Counted from the stretch's first letter, positions 11,549 to 23,339 are shown. The stretch: 64,000 bases of DNA from Cynocephalus volans (GCF_027409185.1 NC_084464.1:45049095-45113094); one strand, 5' to 3'. Program-made: numbers and translations. Notes: generated by a model not told the origin, from the sequence alone.

Positions 11549-11628
11549 TGGGCAGCTGGATGGTACAGGGATCCAAGCCCTTGACCTTGGTGTTTTAGCA
11601 CCACACTTTAACCAACTGAGCTAACAAG
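11549..11628 (-). repeat. t-SINE monomer, minus strand
   Basis: Reverse-complement tRNA-Ile-like text (GGCAGCTGGATGGTACAGGG, then ACCTTGGTGTTTTAGCACC and ACCAACTGAGCTAAC). Degenerate tail region on the left. Confidence 0.8.
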
Positions 11629-12385
11629 TTTTGGAGTTAGAAGTAGCCTACAGAGGCTAGCTGATTTTTATGACACTTTAAAAAATGGAATGTTAGAGGG
11701 GGAGGGAGGCAGTGGGGAAAAAAAAAAAAATGGAATGTTAGAGACTGAGCATGAGTAAAAGTAATCTTAAAAAACTTTCTTGCCCTTGGCCAAATGTTGG
11801 TTCACTGTGATCTGGAGTCTGCCATGATTATACCCCATACCTACACCTATACTCTCTATCTTCCACTGAAAGGCCTCACGTCAACAAATTTCTTGTCTTG
11901 TAATGTTTCCCATTAAATATATCATCATGACTTGCAACTTATTTGAATCAAGGCTGAAATTGCAGTCTTTCTAAATTTCTAACAATGTTTATGCCACACC
12001 CATTACTGTAGAGTATTCAAAATCACTATTTTCAATAGCCATACCATATTCCACATGTTCTCAAATGACTTTCTTTCACAAAACTCACCTCATTTTGCAA
12101 CTGTACACTGAATTGTGTGGCCTTGTATTTAATGTCTGTCTCTTCATTTGACTGTAAGTTCCCTGAGGGTAGGGCCAGGACCATGTCAGTTTTGGCTCTT
12201 AGTTGAATCACCAGCAGATGCACTGTCATATATATACATGCAATTTGCATTGTGTAGTATAGTTTTGTCCTCTTCCACTTAATAATAACTCATTGGTGAA
12301 AAATTTGGTTGTTTTCAGTACTTTAATTTTATAAATCTTGTGCACATTTTTGGTTATTTCCTTAGACTAAATTCTTAAATTGGAA
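11629..12385. other. Intergenic, old repeat traces only
   Basis: AT-rich. 12,120-12,240 ('gtaagttccctgagggtagggccaggaccatgtc') has the look of an L2 3' region. No gene is supported. Confidence 0.4.
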
Positions 12386-12388
12386 TGT

Positions 12389-12994
12389 GCAATGGTTAAT
12401 TTTAGGAGTCAACTTGACTGGATTAAGGAATACCTAGAGAATGGTAAAGCATTAATTTTGGGTGTGTCTATGAGGGTGCTTCCAGAGGAGACTGGCTTGT
12501 GAGTTGATCGACTGAGTGGGGAAGATCCTCTCTCAGTGTGAGCAGGCACCATCCAATCAGCTGGGGGCCCGGAACAAAAAGGCACAGAAAAGGATTTTCT
12601 TCTCTCTTGGAGCTGGGACTCTTTTCTCCTCCTGCCCTTGGACATTAGGACACCAGGCTCTCCAGCCTTGGGATTCCAGGACTTACACCAGTGACCCCAC
12701 CTCCACCCTGGGTTCTCAGTTCTCTAGGTATTCCTTAATCCAGTCAAGTTGGCCCCTAAAATTAAGCATCACACATTCCAAGTTTCTCAGGCTTTTGGAC
12801 ATGGACTGAGCCATTCTACCAGCATCCCAGGGTCTCCAGCTTGCACACAGCCTGTCGTGGGACTTCTCAGCCTCCAGAATCATGTGATCTAATTCCCCTA
12901 ATGAATCCCCTCTCATCTATCTGTCTGTCTATCTGTCCATCTATCTATCTGTCTCCTATTGGTTCTGTCTCTCTGGAGAACCCTGACTAATATA
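12389..12994. repeat. Old repeat carrying a 46-bp inverted duplication
   Basis: The block begins 'aatggttaattttaggagtcaacttg' and ends 'tctctggagaaccctgactaata', a familiar ancient mammalian repeat layout that I cannot name. Its 12,668-12,880 part resembles the 5' region of the L1 at 15,110-15,240. Inside, 12,396-12,441 and 12,720-12,765 are inverted copies with 44 of 46 matches. Confidence 0.55.
12918..12958. repeat. (TCTATCTG)n-like microsatellite
   Basis: Imperfect CTAT/CTGT tetramer repeat of about 40 bases inside the old repeat. Confidence 0.8.
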
Positions 12995-13340
12995 TAAAGC
13001 TACATTGAGAGATGTTGGTACTTTCAAGTTCCGTGAACTTCCAGGAAGGAAGTACTAATATGTACTCTCAGCAGTAATATATAGGAGCAACAATTTGAGA
13101 GGGGAAACATATTCCATCCTTCTTATTTAATTTTAATTTTATTTATTTTATTATGTAATATATTCATATAGTTCAAAATATAAAAGTATCCCACCCCTTC
13201 CCTGGCACACTTTGAATTGCATGGTCATTATGCCATCTTGGTCTCCACTACCTACTCAGCCTAGAGAATGTGGAGGCTTCTCTCTCATTCCAAATACTTC
13301 TTTCCTTGGGGGATAAAAGTCTGATGGTGCACCTCAGGCC

Positions 13341-13448
13341 TAATAGTAGTTATGTTCTTCACTACTTTCACTTGTGGACTTGGGGCAAGTGGACTAATAG
13401 TAGTTATGTTCTTCATTACTGTCGCTTGCGGACTTAGAGCAAGGGCTG
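13341..13448. repeat. Tandem duplication, 54-bp unit, two copies
   Basis: TAATAGTAGTTATGTTCTTC begins both 13,341 and 13,395. The two 54-bp units agree at most positions (for example 'actactttcacttgtggactt' against 'attactgtcgcttgcggactt'). Confidence 0.85.
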
Positions 13449-14104
13449 CTCCTCTGCTGTGTTTCCTGGAGGTGAGTTTGTGAGGGTTCCCTACACCTGT
13501 AAACAAGTACCAGGGAGCTGGGAACACTCTGGAAGATCCAGAGGGCTTTCTTGCCAGAATAAATCAGAAGGCCCACCCTTCCCCTTAACTGTCTGTGGGG
13601 GTGAGTGGGTTTTCTTGCTTATAGTACTGTTACTTCTCTATGCCTTGGTTGTGTCAGCAAATGGAAGTCTGGGATAAAGAAAGAACAACTTGGGGGGAAA
13701 TCAGCCACTGGGTGTAGCTCCTCATAGACCCACAGAGCTAGACCCATCCTTTGGGGATCTCAGCTCCTGGCCTACACCCACATGTCTCCACTCCTGTCAG
13801 GATGAAAGTGCTTTGTCTATTCACTCTTACTTATCTTGTTGTTCACAGCTGAGATGAGAACTCATCTGGACATCTTTCTCCAATTCCAAACTCCTGAGAG
13901 AGATGTTCTGACAGCACCTACCCTCCCTCTACCATATGGTAATATTTTGTTGTCTGTCTCCCCACTATCCCCAAACTGGAAGCTAAGGGGTAAACAGATT
14001 GTTTGCTTCCTTCATCAGTGTAGTCCCAAAGCCTAGCACAGTGCATGACACAGAGTGGGCACTTAAGAAATGTTGAGTGAATTGTACTTGAAAACAGAAT
14101 GTCC
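13449..14104. other. Intergenic, L2-like tail
   Basis: No gene is supported. 14,005-14,085 ('cctagcacagtgcatgacacagagtgggcacttaagaaatgttgagtgaat') resembles an L2 3' end. Confidence 0.4.
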
Positions 14105-14530
14105 TGTTAAAGTGTTTTTAAAATAACAATTTCATTGAGAAATATAATTCACCCTTTTAAAGTGTATAATTCAGTGGTTTTTAGTATATTCAAAGAGTTC
14201 AACCATCACCACTATTTAATTTTAGAGCACTTTTATCACCATAAAAAGAAACCTATACCCATTAGCCAATCACCATTCCTCTCCCCTCCTAGCCCCTGGC
14301 AACCACTAATCTACCTTCTGTCTCTATGGACTTGCCTATTCTGGACATTTCACATAAATGGAATCATACAATATGTGGCTGGCTTCTTTCACTTGGCATA
14401 TTTTCAAGATTCATCCATGTTGTAATAAGTATTGATACTTCATTGCTTTTTATGGTTGAATGATACTCCATTCTATGGATATATCACATTTTGTTTATAT
14501 AAAGTGTTTTTCACATTTTTTTGTTTGTTT
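14105..14530 (-). mobile_element. Old LINE-1 (L1M-type) 3' UTR, antisense
   Basis: The plus strand is the reverse complement of a familiar old L1 3' region ('gtataattcagtggttttta ... cacataaatggaatcataca ... tccattctatggatatatcac'). A t-SINE sits at its right end. Confidence 0.75.
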
Positions 14531-14534
14531 CTCT

Positions 14535-14705
14535 ATTTTTTTTTTTTTAAAGATGACCGGTAAGGGGATCTTAACCCTTGACTTGGTGTTGTCAGCACCA
14601 TGCTCTCCCAAGTGAGCAAACCGGCCATCCCTGTATAGGGATCCGAACCTGAGGCCTTGGTGTTATCAGCACCGCACTCTCCGGAGTGAGCCACAGGCCG
14701 GCCCT
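14535..14705 (-). repeat. t-SINE dimer, minus strand
   Basis: T run, AAAGATGACCGGTAAGGGGA, two reverse tRNA-Ile-like units, and a GGCCGGCCC right end. Closely similar to the copies at 4,741 and 2,298. Confidence 0.9.
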
Positions 14706-14733
14706 GAACATTATTTTAAAAGTGGTTGTGTGG

Positions 14734-14921
14734 ACTACAATTACTTGAAGTTGATACGACAAGCAAACAGAAAGGACATTGTTGGGGATGAGGGAAGAGA
14801 GGGAGGAGGGAGGGAGGTTTTGGTAAGGGGCAACAATAATCAACCACAATGTATATCGACAAAATAAAATTAAAAAAAAAAAATAAAAAGACTCAAAAGC
14901 AAAAAAAAAAAAAAAAAAAAT
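14734..14921 (+). mobile_element. 5'-truncated young LINE-1 3' end
   Basis: About 150 bp of L1 3' UTR ('acttgaagttgatacgacaagcaaacag ... gtatatcgacaaaataaaatt') plus an A-rich tail. It is flanked by a perfect 13-bp duplication AGTGGTTGTGTGG at 14,721-14,733 and 14,922-14,934. The same 3' end occurs at 20,865-21,010, so both belong to one L1 family. Confidence 0.92.
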
Positions 14922-15671
14922 AGTGGTTGTGTGGGACAACCAGCCATGTACCTACTGAGGAGATGCAATTGGAAATCCAGAGGAGAGGGGAGCATACTAA
15001 ATTACACCACAAAATACAATAAATCCAATCCAGAATGTGACACAATAAATGTATTACTTATTTAACAAATAGAAGGCATTTTAAACGCGTGTGTGGACTC
15101 TTCAGCGTTTGGGTTCCAGGACTTACACCAAGGACACCAGCAGCTTCCCTGATTTTGAGGCCTTCGTACTTGGACTGAGCCATACTATGGGCATCCAGTT
15201 TGTAGACAGCCTATTGTGGGACTTTTCTTCACAATCGTAAGCAGCCTGAGGCCAATGCCAGATACAACTGTCCCAGAATCCTAAGCTGCCAGAGTGCACT
15301 GTGCATTTCCAAGAGCAAGAAAATGTGGATAAATCTCTGGTCAGAATCTTCAGGTTGACACAGCGGTGGCAGCAGTGGTGGCGGCAGCAGCGGCCCCTCC
15401 TCACCCAAACATCAGGGCCCTCCAGACCCAGGCGCCCAACAATATCTCCTCAAGCCAAAGCCCCAGGACCCCAAGGACTGCATTTGCACACCCTCCCACC
15501 CAACTCCTCCTTGGGACCTGACCTGACTGAAGGACATTTACCAGCCAATGGCTCCCACCAACTCGCCCTAAGAGAGCTGGTCAGCCTGCTGTGTTCATCA
15601 GACTGCCCAGTGGAACAGAAGATACTCTGCTCATTTCATCTGATCTATGGACTGTGAAACCCCCTGCCACA

Positions 15672-16637
15672 ATGAATAAACATCAAAGAAAAGATACCAG
15701 AAATATGAAAAATCAAGAAAGTACACCACCAAAAGATAATAAATATCAAGCTCTAGATCCTATAGAACAAGAAGCCCTTGAAATGACTGACAAGGAATTT
15801 CGAGTGATAATTCTAAGGAAACTGAATGAGATACAAGAAAACTCAGCTAGACATCATGATGAAACGAGGAAAAGTATACAGGACCTGAAAGAGGAAATGT
15901 ACAAGGAAATCAATGCCCTGAAAAAAAATGTAGCAGAACTTGCCGAAGTGAAGAAGTTATTCAGCAAAATAAAAAACACAATGGAGAGTTTAACCAGCAG
16001 GCTTGTGGAAGTTGAAGAGAGAACCTCTGAACTTGAAGATGGGCTGTTTGAAATAACACAAGCAGACAAAAAAAAAAAAAAAAGAAAAAAGAAACAAAGG
16101 CATTGAAGAAAATCTGAGAGAGATAACAGACAACCTTGAGCGCTCAAATATCTGAGTCATGGGTATTCCAGAAGGGGAGGAAAAAGGAGATTGCATTGAA
16201 AACATATTCAACAAAATAGTGGCAGAAAACTTCCCAGGTATAGGAAAAATCACAGATCTTCAGATCCAGGAAGCTCAATGATCTCCAAATGTATTCAACC
16301 CAAAAAAGTCGAACCGGCAAAACTCAAAGACAAAGAGAGAATCTTAAAAGCTGCAAGAGAGAAGCGTCAAATCACCTATAAGGGAGCCCCAATCAGGCTA
16401 ACATCAGACTTTTCATCACAAACCCTAAAAGCCAGAAAGGAATGGGATGATATATTCAAAATACTAAAAGAAAGAGATTGTCAGCCAAGAATACTCTACC
16501 CTGCAAGGCTATCCTTCCGAAATGAAGGGCAAATATTATATTTCTCAGACAAACAAAAACTGTGGGAGTTCACTACCACACGACCACCCTTACAAGAAAT
16601 TCTCAAGGGAGTACTGGGTTTGGTTCCTGAAAAATAA
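15672..16637 (+). pseudogene. LINE-1 ORF1p (RNA-binding chaperone), disrupted
   Basis: ORF1p is the trimeric nucleic-acid chaperone of L1. The frame opens with MNKHQRKDTRNMKNQ and runs through a charged coiled-coil stretch ('NALKKNVAELAEVKKLFSKI') to a long A run at 16,068-16,083, where it shifts and stops at 16,106. The C-terminal RNA-binding part resumes in the same reading frame at 16,278-16,637 (QPRILYPARLSF, then LQEILKGVLG, then the stop). The middle segment, 16,107-16,277, carries at least one further stop (16,153) and a frame change. Slippage in the A run is the probable first lesion. Confidence 0.88.
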
Positions 16638-16827
16638 CTACCACTGCCATAAAAACCCAAGAAAAATCTAAAGCCACTAGTATAATAAAAATGGCATTCA
16701 TGAAGAGAAAACAAACAAACAAAAAGGCTATCTACAACCTAAGGAACCAACAAACACAGAAAACAAACAATAAATCAGAAAGCAAGGAAGAAAAGATACC
16801 TAAGACAACCAAACAACAATCAATAAA

Positions 16828-19800
16828 ATGCTAGGAAGAAATCAACACTTTTCAATAACAACTCTTAATGTAAAAGGCTTAAATTCCCCAATCAAAAGAC
16901 ACAGACTTGCTGACTGGATTAAAAAGGAGGACCCAACTATATGCTGCCTTCAAGAGACCCACCTCACCCATAAAGACTCACATAGACTAAGAGAGAAAGG
17001 ATGGAAAAATATTTACCATGCAAACAGAAAAGAAAAACGAGCTGGAGTAGCTATTCTTATATCTGACAAAGTAAACTTTAAACTAAAAACCATAAAAAGA
17101 GACAATGAGGGACACTACATAATGATAAAAGGACTGATCCATCAAGAAGACATAACAATCATAAATATGTACGCACCCAATGTTGGAGCAGCCAGATTTA
17201 TAAAACAAACTCTATTAGACCTAAAGAAGGAAATAGACACTAATACTGTAATAGCAGGGGACCTGAACACCCCACTGTCAATATTGGACAGATCATCTAG
17301 GCAAAGAATCAGCAGAGAAACACAAGATCTAAACAATACTCTAGACCAATTGGAATGGGCAGATATCTACAGAACATTCCATCCAACAACCTCAGAATAT
17401 TCATTCTTCTCATCAGCACATGGATCATTCTCCAGGATAGATCACATATTAGGTCACAAATCAAGTCTCAACAAATTCAAAAAAATTGGAATTATCCCAT
17501 GTATTTTCTCAGACCATAATAGATTAAAACTAGAAATCAATAACAAATGAAATTCTGGAAACTATACAAACACATGGAAATTAAACAGCATTCGACTTAA
17601 TGACATATGGGTCCAAGAAGAAATCAAGCAGGAAATCAAAAATTTATTGAAACTAATAAAAATAATGATACATCATACCAAAACCTGTGGGATACTGCAA
17701 AAGCCGTATTAAGGGGGAAATTTATTGCATTAAATGCTCACCTCAGAAGAATGGAAAGATGGCAAGTGAACAACCTAACACTTCACCTTAAAGATCTAGA
17801 AAAACAAGAACAATCCAAACCTAAAGTTAGCAGATGGAAAGGAATCATTAAGATCAGAGCAGAACTTAATGAAATTGAAATCCAAAAAACAATACAAAAG
17901 ATCAATGAATCAAAAAGTTGGTTTTTTGAAAAGATGAATAAAATTGACAAACCATTAGCATGGCTAACAAAAAAAAAGAAGAGAGAAGATTCAAATAACA
18001 AAAATTAGAAATGAAAAAGGCGATATTATAACTGATTCATCTGAAATACAAGGAATCATTTGAGACTACTGTAAACAACTATATGCCAACAAGTTTGAAA
18101 ATCTGGAGGAAATGGATAAATTTCTGGACACACACAAAAATGAGCCATGAAGATGTAGAAAATCTGAACAGACCAATAACATTAAAGGAGATTGAAGCTG
18201 TTATCAGAAAGCTCCCAACAAAGAAAAGCCCAGGACCAGATGGATTCACAGCAGAATTTTACCAAACATTCAAAGAGGAATTGACACCAATTCTTTACAA
18301 ACTATTCCAAAAGATTGAAACAGACACAAATCTCCCAAACTCATTCTATGAAGCAAACATCATCCTGATACCAAAACCAGGTAAAGATATAACCAAAAAA
18401 GAAAACTACAGGCTGATATCCTTGATGAATATAGATGCAAAAATCCTCAATAAGGGCCGAGCCCATGGCACGCTCGGGAGAGTGCAGCGCTGGGAGCGTA
18501 GCGACGCACTGGCCGCGGGTTCGGATCCTATATAGGAATGGCCAGTGCACTCACTGGCTGAGTACTGGTCACGAAAAAGATTTAAAAAAAAAGATTCTCA
18601 ATAAAATACTAGCAAACAGAATACAGCAACACATACGTAAAATTATTCACCATGATCAAGTGGGATTCATCCCAGGGATGCAAGGTTGGTTCAACATACG
18701 CAAATCAATAAATGTGATACACCATATTAATAAAATCAAACACAAGGACCATATGATCATCTCTATAGATGCTGAAAAAGCATTTGATAAAATTCAACAC
18801 TCATTCATGACAAAGACCCTCTATAAGTTAGGTATACACGGAAAGTATCTCAACACAATTAAAGCCATATATGAGAAACCCACTGCCAATATCATCCTGA
18901 ATGGGGAAAAGCTGAAAGCTTTTTCTTTAAGAACAGGAACTAGACAAGGATGCCCACTCTCACCACTCCTATTCAACATAGTGTTGGAAGTACTAGCCAG
19001 AGCAATCAGAGAAGAGAAGGAAATAAAGGGCATCCAGACTGGAAAAGATGAAGTCAAACTGTCCCTGTTTGCAGATGACATGATCCTATATATCGAACAG
19101 CCTAAAGCCTCTACAAAAAAACTCTTGGAGGTGATAAATGACTTCAGCACAGTAGCAGGATACAAAATCAACACACAAAAATCAGTAGCATTTCTATTCT
19201 CCAATAGTGAACATGCAGAAAGAGAAATCAAGAAAGCCTGCCCATTTACAATAGCCACCAAAAAAATAAAATACTTAGGAATTGAGTTAACCAAGGATGT
19301 GCGAAATCTCTATAATGAGAACTACAAACCACTGCTGAGAGAAATTAGAGAGGACACAAGAAGATGGAAAGATATCCCATGCTCTTGGATTGGAAGAATC
19401 AACATAGTGAAAATGTCCATACTACCCAAAGTGATATACAAATTCAATGCAATCCCCATCAAAATTCCAATGACATTTTTCTCAGAAATGGAAAGAACTA
19501 TCCAGACATTTATATGGAACAACAAAAGACCACGCATAGCCAAAGCAACACTGAGCAAAAAAAAAAATAAAGCTGGAGGCATAGCACTACCTGACTTTAA
19601 ACTATACTACAAAGCTATAATAACCAAAACAGTATGGTACAGGCATAAAAACAGACACACTGATCAATGGAATAGAATAGAGAATCCAGAAATCAACCCA
19701 CACACCTACAGTCATCTGATCTTTGACAAAGGCACCAAGCCTATACACTGGGGAAGAGACTGCCTCTTTAGCAAATGGTGCTGGGAGAACAGGATATCAA

Positions 19801-20468
19801 TATGCAGGAGAATGAAACTAGATCCATACCTTTCACCATACACTAAAGTCAACTCAAAATGGATTAAAGAATTAAACATACACCCTGAAACAATAAAACT
19901 TCTTAAAGAAAACATAGGAGAGACACTTCAAGAAGTAGGACTGGACACAAACTTCATGAATACAACCCCAAAAGCACGGGCAACGAAAGGAAAAATAAAC
20001 AAATGGGATTATATCAAACTAAAGAGCTTCTGCACAGCAAAAGAAACAATTAACAGAATTATAAGACAACCAACAGAGTGGGAGAAAATATTTGCAAAAT
20101 ATACATCTGACAAAGGATTAATATCCAGAATATACAAGGAACTCAAACAACTTTACAAGAAAAAAACAAGCAACCCAATTAAAAAATGGGCAAAAGAGCT
20201 AAGTAGGCATTCCTCTAAGGAAGATATACAAATGGCCAACAGACATATGAAAAAATGATCAACATCACTCAGCATCCGGGAAATGCAAATCAAAACTACA
20301 CTGAGATACCATCTCACCCCAGTTAGGATGGCTAAAATCCAAAAGACTCTGAACGATAAATGCTGGCGAGGTTGTGGAGAAAAAGGAACTCTCATACGTT
20401 GTTGGTGGGACTGCAAAATGGTGCAGCCTCTCTGGAAAACGGTATGGAGGTTCCTCAAACAATTGTAG
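16828..20468 (+). pseudogene. LINE-1 ORF2p (endonuclease and reverse transcriptase), disrupted
   Basis: ORF2p nicks target DNA and copies L1 RNA. The endonuclease domain is an uninterrupted frame from ATG 16,828 to TGA 17,548-17,550, with the characteristic TTLNVKGLNSP, LQETHLT, AGDLNT and SDHN motifs. After that stop the protein continues through two other frames (17,607-18,008 and 18,083-18,453; '[14 protein letters not shown]', 'ILIPKPGKD'). A SINE interrupts RT at 18,454-18,590. Downstream the frame is open to 20,258, including [14 protein letters not shown] and the catalytic FADD box. The zinc-knuckle-like C-terminal region (20,259-20,468) contains further stops. Several independent lesions make this a pseudogene. 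Confidence 0.9.
18454..18590 (+). repeat. t-SINE, second subfamily, inside L1 ORF2
   Basis: Differs from the dimers: GGGCCGAGCCCATGGCACGC start, CGCGGGTTCGGATCCTATATA, then 'ggccagtgcactcactggctgagtactggtcacg' and an A-rich tail. The 14-bp flanks AAAATCCTCAATAA (18,440-18,453) and AAGATTCTCAATAA (18,591-18,604) are the target-site duplication. The insertion plus duplication totals 151 bp and shifts the ORF2 frame by one. Sister copies of this subfamily are at 32,876 and 63,647. Confidence 0.92.
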
Positions 20469-21037
20469 ATAGATCTGCTATATGATCCAGCTATCCCACT
20501 GCTGGGAACATACCCAGAGGAATGGAAATCATCAAGTCGAAGGTATACGTGTTCCCCAATGTTCATCGCAGAACTCTTTACAATAGCCAAGAGTTGGAAC
20601 CAGCCCAAATGTCCATCATCGGATGAGTGGATACGGAAAATGTGGTACATCTACACAATGGAATACTACTCAGCTATAAAAACGAATGAAATACTGCCAT
20701 TTGCAACAACGTGGATGGACCTTGAGAGAATTATATTAAGTGAAACAAGTCAGGCACAGAAAGAGAAATACCACATGTTCTCAGTCATTGGTGGGAGCTA
20801 TAAATAAATAAATCAATTCACACACACACAAAAAAAACCGGGGGGGGGGATGGGAAGAAGACATAACAACTACAATTCCTTGAAGTTGATACGACAAGCA
20901 AACAGAAAGGAACATTGTTCGGTGGGAGGGGGGAAGGGGAGGAGGGAGAGGGGTTTTGGTAATGGGCCACAATAATCAACCACATTGTATATCGACAAAA
21001 TAAAATTAAGGAAAAAAAAAAATTAAACGCGTGTGTG

Positions 21038-21237
21038 TAGTGGTGGTAGTGGTGGGGCTGTTATAAAGAGATGGAAGAGACAAACCAACCAAATGTAATC
21101 TGTGGATTGTGTTCAGATCCTGATTTTAAAACCAACTGCAAAGACAGTTTGGGGACAATTAGGGAAAATTGAACACAGGCTTATCATTAGGTGATATCAA
21201 GGAATTAGTGTTCATTTTGCTGGTATAAAAAGTGGTA

Positions 21238-21311
<74 letters not shown>

Positions 21312-22022
21312 CAGGGAAATTACAGGGAGTTATGATTTTTGCGATTTGCTCTAAAATACTTTAAAAAAAAAAAAAAGTCCTACAAGTTAAGAAAGGTTTC
21401 AGTGTGCAAATGTTTGTTTTTGTGAATTTCAGAATGGGGCCATGAAAGTGATTCAGAGAAGTGTACTCTGGCCCCATAAGGAAGAGTAAGGCAGGCTGGG
21501 AGCAGAAGTATGCAAGCCCTTGTGAATCCTTTACTTAAACTGGACAGGGCTTTCCTACTCTGAGACCAAAGGACCTGGGAGTCAAGGCAGTGAAAGTCAG
21601 CCTTCTGGGAGGAGGTAACAGAGGCAGAAGAATGCCTGCAAGGGCCAGGGCTAAGCAATACACCTTCTGGGAGAGTAAACACAAGTACCTGAGGTAATCA
21701 AGGTAACTCCCTGGTGCACTTTGCCATCTGTGGAGAAATCTGCAAAGGGCTGGAAAGGAGAAAAGGAATCTGCTTGAGAAGCCAAGAAGACAGACAGGGG
21801 GAGGAAGGGATGCAGGGTCCAAAAAGTGGTTTCCAGTGTGAGAAATACTCACCAGCTTGCAGAAGTGATCTTTGGAGAGGGGGTAGGGACTGCTAAGGGT
21901 GGCCTCACTCAACCAGCTCCTGAGATGGGCAGACTAGAGAGACGCCAGCAGGACCAGTCATCGCAGACTCTATCACTCTCCTTAGCCCAATGCCAAGACC
22001 TTGGATAAAACTAATCTTTACA
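21038..22022. other. Intergenic with a long microsatellite
   Basis: No gene is supported. It contains a TG repeat at 21,240-21,307 and a short A run at about 21,362. The remainder looks unique. Confidence 0.4.
21240..21307. repeat. (TG)n microsatellite, about 33 uninterrupted units
   Basis: A perfect TG array of about 67 bases. Long, uninterrupted dinucleotide arrays are usually polymorphic. Confidence 0.97.
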
Positions 22023-22190
22023 GGGCTGGCCCGTGGCTCACTTGGGAGAGTGTGGTGCTGATAACACCAAGGCCACGGGTTTGGATCCCTATATAGGGAA
22101 GGCCGGTTAGCTCACTTGGGAGAGCGTGGTGCTGACAACACCAAGTCAAGGGTTAAGATCCTCTTACTGGTCATCTTTTGAAAGAAAAAA
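22023..22190 (+). repeat. t-SINE dimer
   Basis: Two head-to-tail tRNA-Ile-like units, GGGCTGGCCCGTGGCTCACTT then GGCCGGTTAGCTCACTTGGG, ending in TCATCTTTTGAAAGAAAAAA. The flanks share ATCTTTAC (before 22,023 and after 22,191). Confidence 0.9.
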
Positions 22191-23055
22191 TGATATCTTT
22201 ACTATATCAAGACTTTCTTTCCAAGTATATAGTATATACTTCCATTTATTAAGATTTAGGTTTTCTTTAATATCTTCCAATAAAATTTTATCATTCTCCC
22301 TGCAAAGGGGCTGCACAGCCATTGTTAAATTTATTCCTAAGTACTTTATATTTTTGTTGCTATTGCAAATGGTATATTTTGTATTAAAATTTTTATTGAG
22401 GTGTACAATAAAATACACAAATCAAATTACAGCTTGATCTTTACATGTAACCAAATGGCACCTTTTTTAAAGTTGCACTTTCTAACTGGTGTTGGTGAGG
22501 CTAGAAATGCAATTGATTTTGTATACTGAGGTTTTTTTAATACTGATTTTGTACCTAGCTGTCTTGTGGAACTCATTTATCAATTCTATCTGAATTTTCT
22601 TTTAGGGTTGCTAAACATGCAATCATTTCATCTGCAAATACTGACATTCCTGTTTCTTTCAAATCTTTATATGTTTGTTGTTGCTGTTTATTGGACTGGC
22701 TAAAACTTCCATTATTGTGTTGATGAGGATTATTGAAAGCAGGCAACTTTGCCTTGTTTCTCATCTTAACAGAAATGCTTTCAACACTTTTCACCATTGT
22801 GATTATGTGTGTTATAAGATTTTTGAAGATGTCCTTCATCTAGTTATGAGGTGGTTTTTTTTTTTTTTTTTTGGTGGCTGGCTGGTATGGGGATCTGAAC
22901 CTTTAACCTTGGTCTTATAAGGCTGTGCTTTAACCAACTGAGCCAACCAGCCAGCCTGTTTCTTTCTTTTATGTCAATGAATGTTGAATATTTTGGGTGG
23001 TTTTTCTACATCATTTGAGATGAATAAAAATTTCCTCCTTTAATCGGCTAATGGG
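22191..23055 (-). mobile_element. Old LINE-1 ORF2 fragment, antisense
   Basis: The minus strand encodes L1 reverse-transcriptase-like text: KYLGINLT around 22,330-22,350 and 'SVFADEMIACLATLKEN' around 22,590-22,650, the latter a decayed version of the FADD region. A SINE interrupts it at 22,855-22,956. Confidence 0.75.
22855..22956 (-). repeat. t-SINE monomer, minus strand
   Basis: T run, GGTGGCTGGCTGGTATGGGG, then reverse tRNA-Ile-like text to 'ccaactgagccaaccagccagcc'. Confidence 0.85.
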
Positions 23056-23339
23056 TCCATATTTCTCTAACATTCGTGTTTTAACTTTGACAAACGTGTT
23101 TTGCTATACATTTCTTCTCAGGTTTCCCTTGTCAGCTCTCCCCCTCTACCCATCCATTAAGTGTTGGTCTTTTCCAGTTTCCTCTTTCACTTCTCTTCTT
23201 ACTATCTTCTCTTTAAGCTCCTGTTTTGGGGAGTTTTCCTACGATATAAAAGGTTGAAGGCTGGCAGCATTGTTTTCAGACCCTGTGTCTCTCCAGTCTG
23301 CTTCCCTCCACAAGCCGGTTTGAATCCAAGTTAAAACAC

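Larger units (their letters stand above)
15096..21022 (+). mobile_element. Near full-length LINE-1 with target-site duplication
   Basis: A 5.9-kb L1 bounded by the perfect 15-bp duplication TTAAACGCGTGTGTG at 15,081-15,095 and 21,023-21,037. Order: a roughly 575-bp 5' region, ORF1 (from ATG 15,672), an inter-ORF spacer of about 190 bp, ORF2 (from ATG 16,828) with endonuclease and reverse-transcriptase domains, a 3' UTR with a G run at 20,841-20,849, then AATAAAATTAA and a poly-A end at 21,001-21,022. Both ORFs are disrupted, and a t-SINE lies inside ORF2 at 18,454-18,590. The clean duplication and long readable frames indicate a lineage-specific, not ancient, insertion. It is retrotransposition-dead as read. 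Confidence 0.93.

Noticed and set aside
15301-15671. Protein-coding exon upstream of L1 ORF1
   Set aside because: The open frame from 15,301 is within the L1 5' region defined by the target-site duplication at 15,081-15,095. It is L1 5' UTR.
15096-21022. Active, retrotransposition-competent L1
   Set aside because: ORF1 is shifted at an A run with additional stops, and ORF2 has an in-frame stop at 17,548, further frame changes and a SINE insertion.
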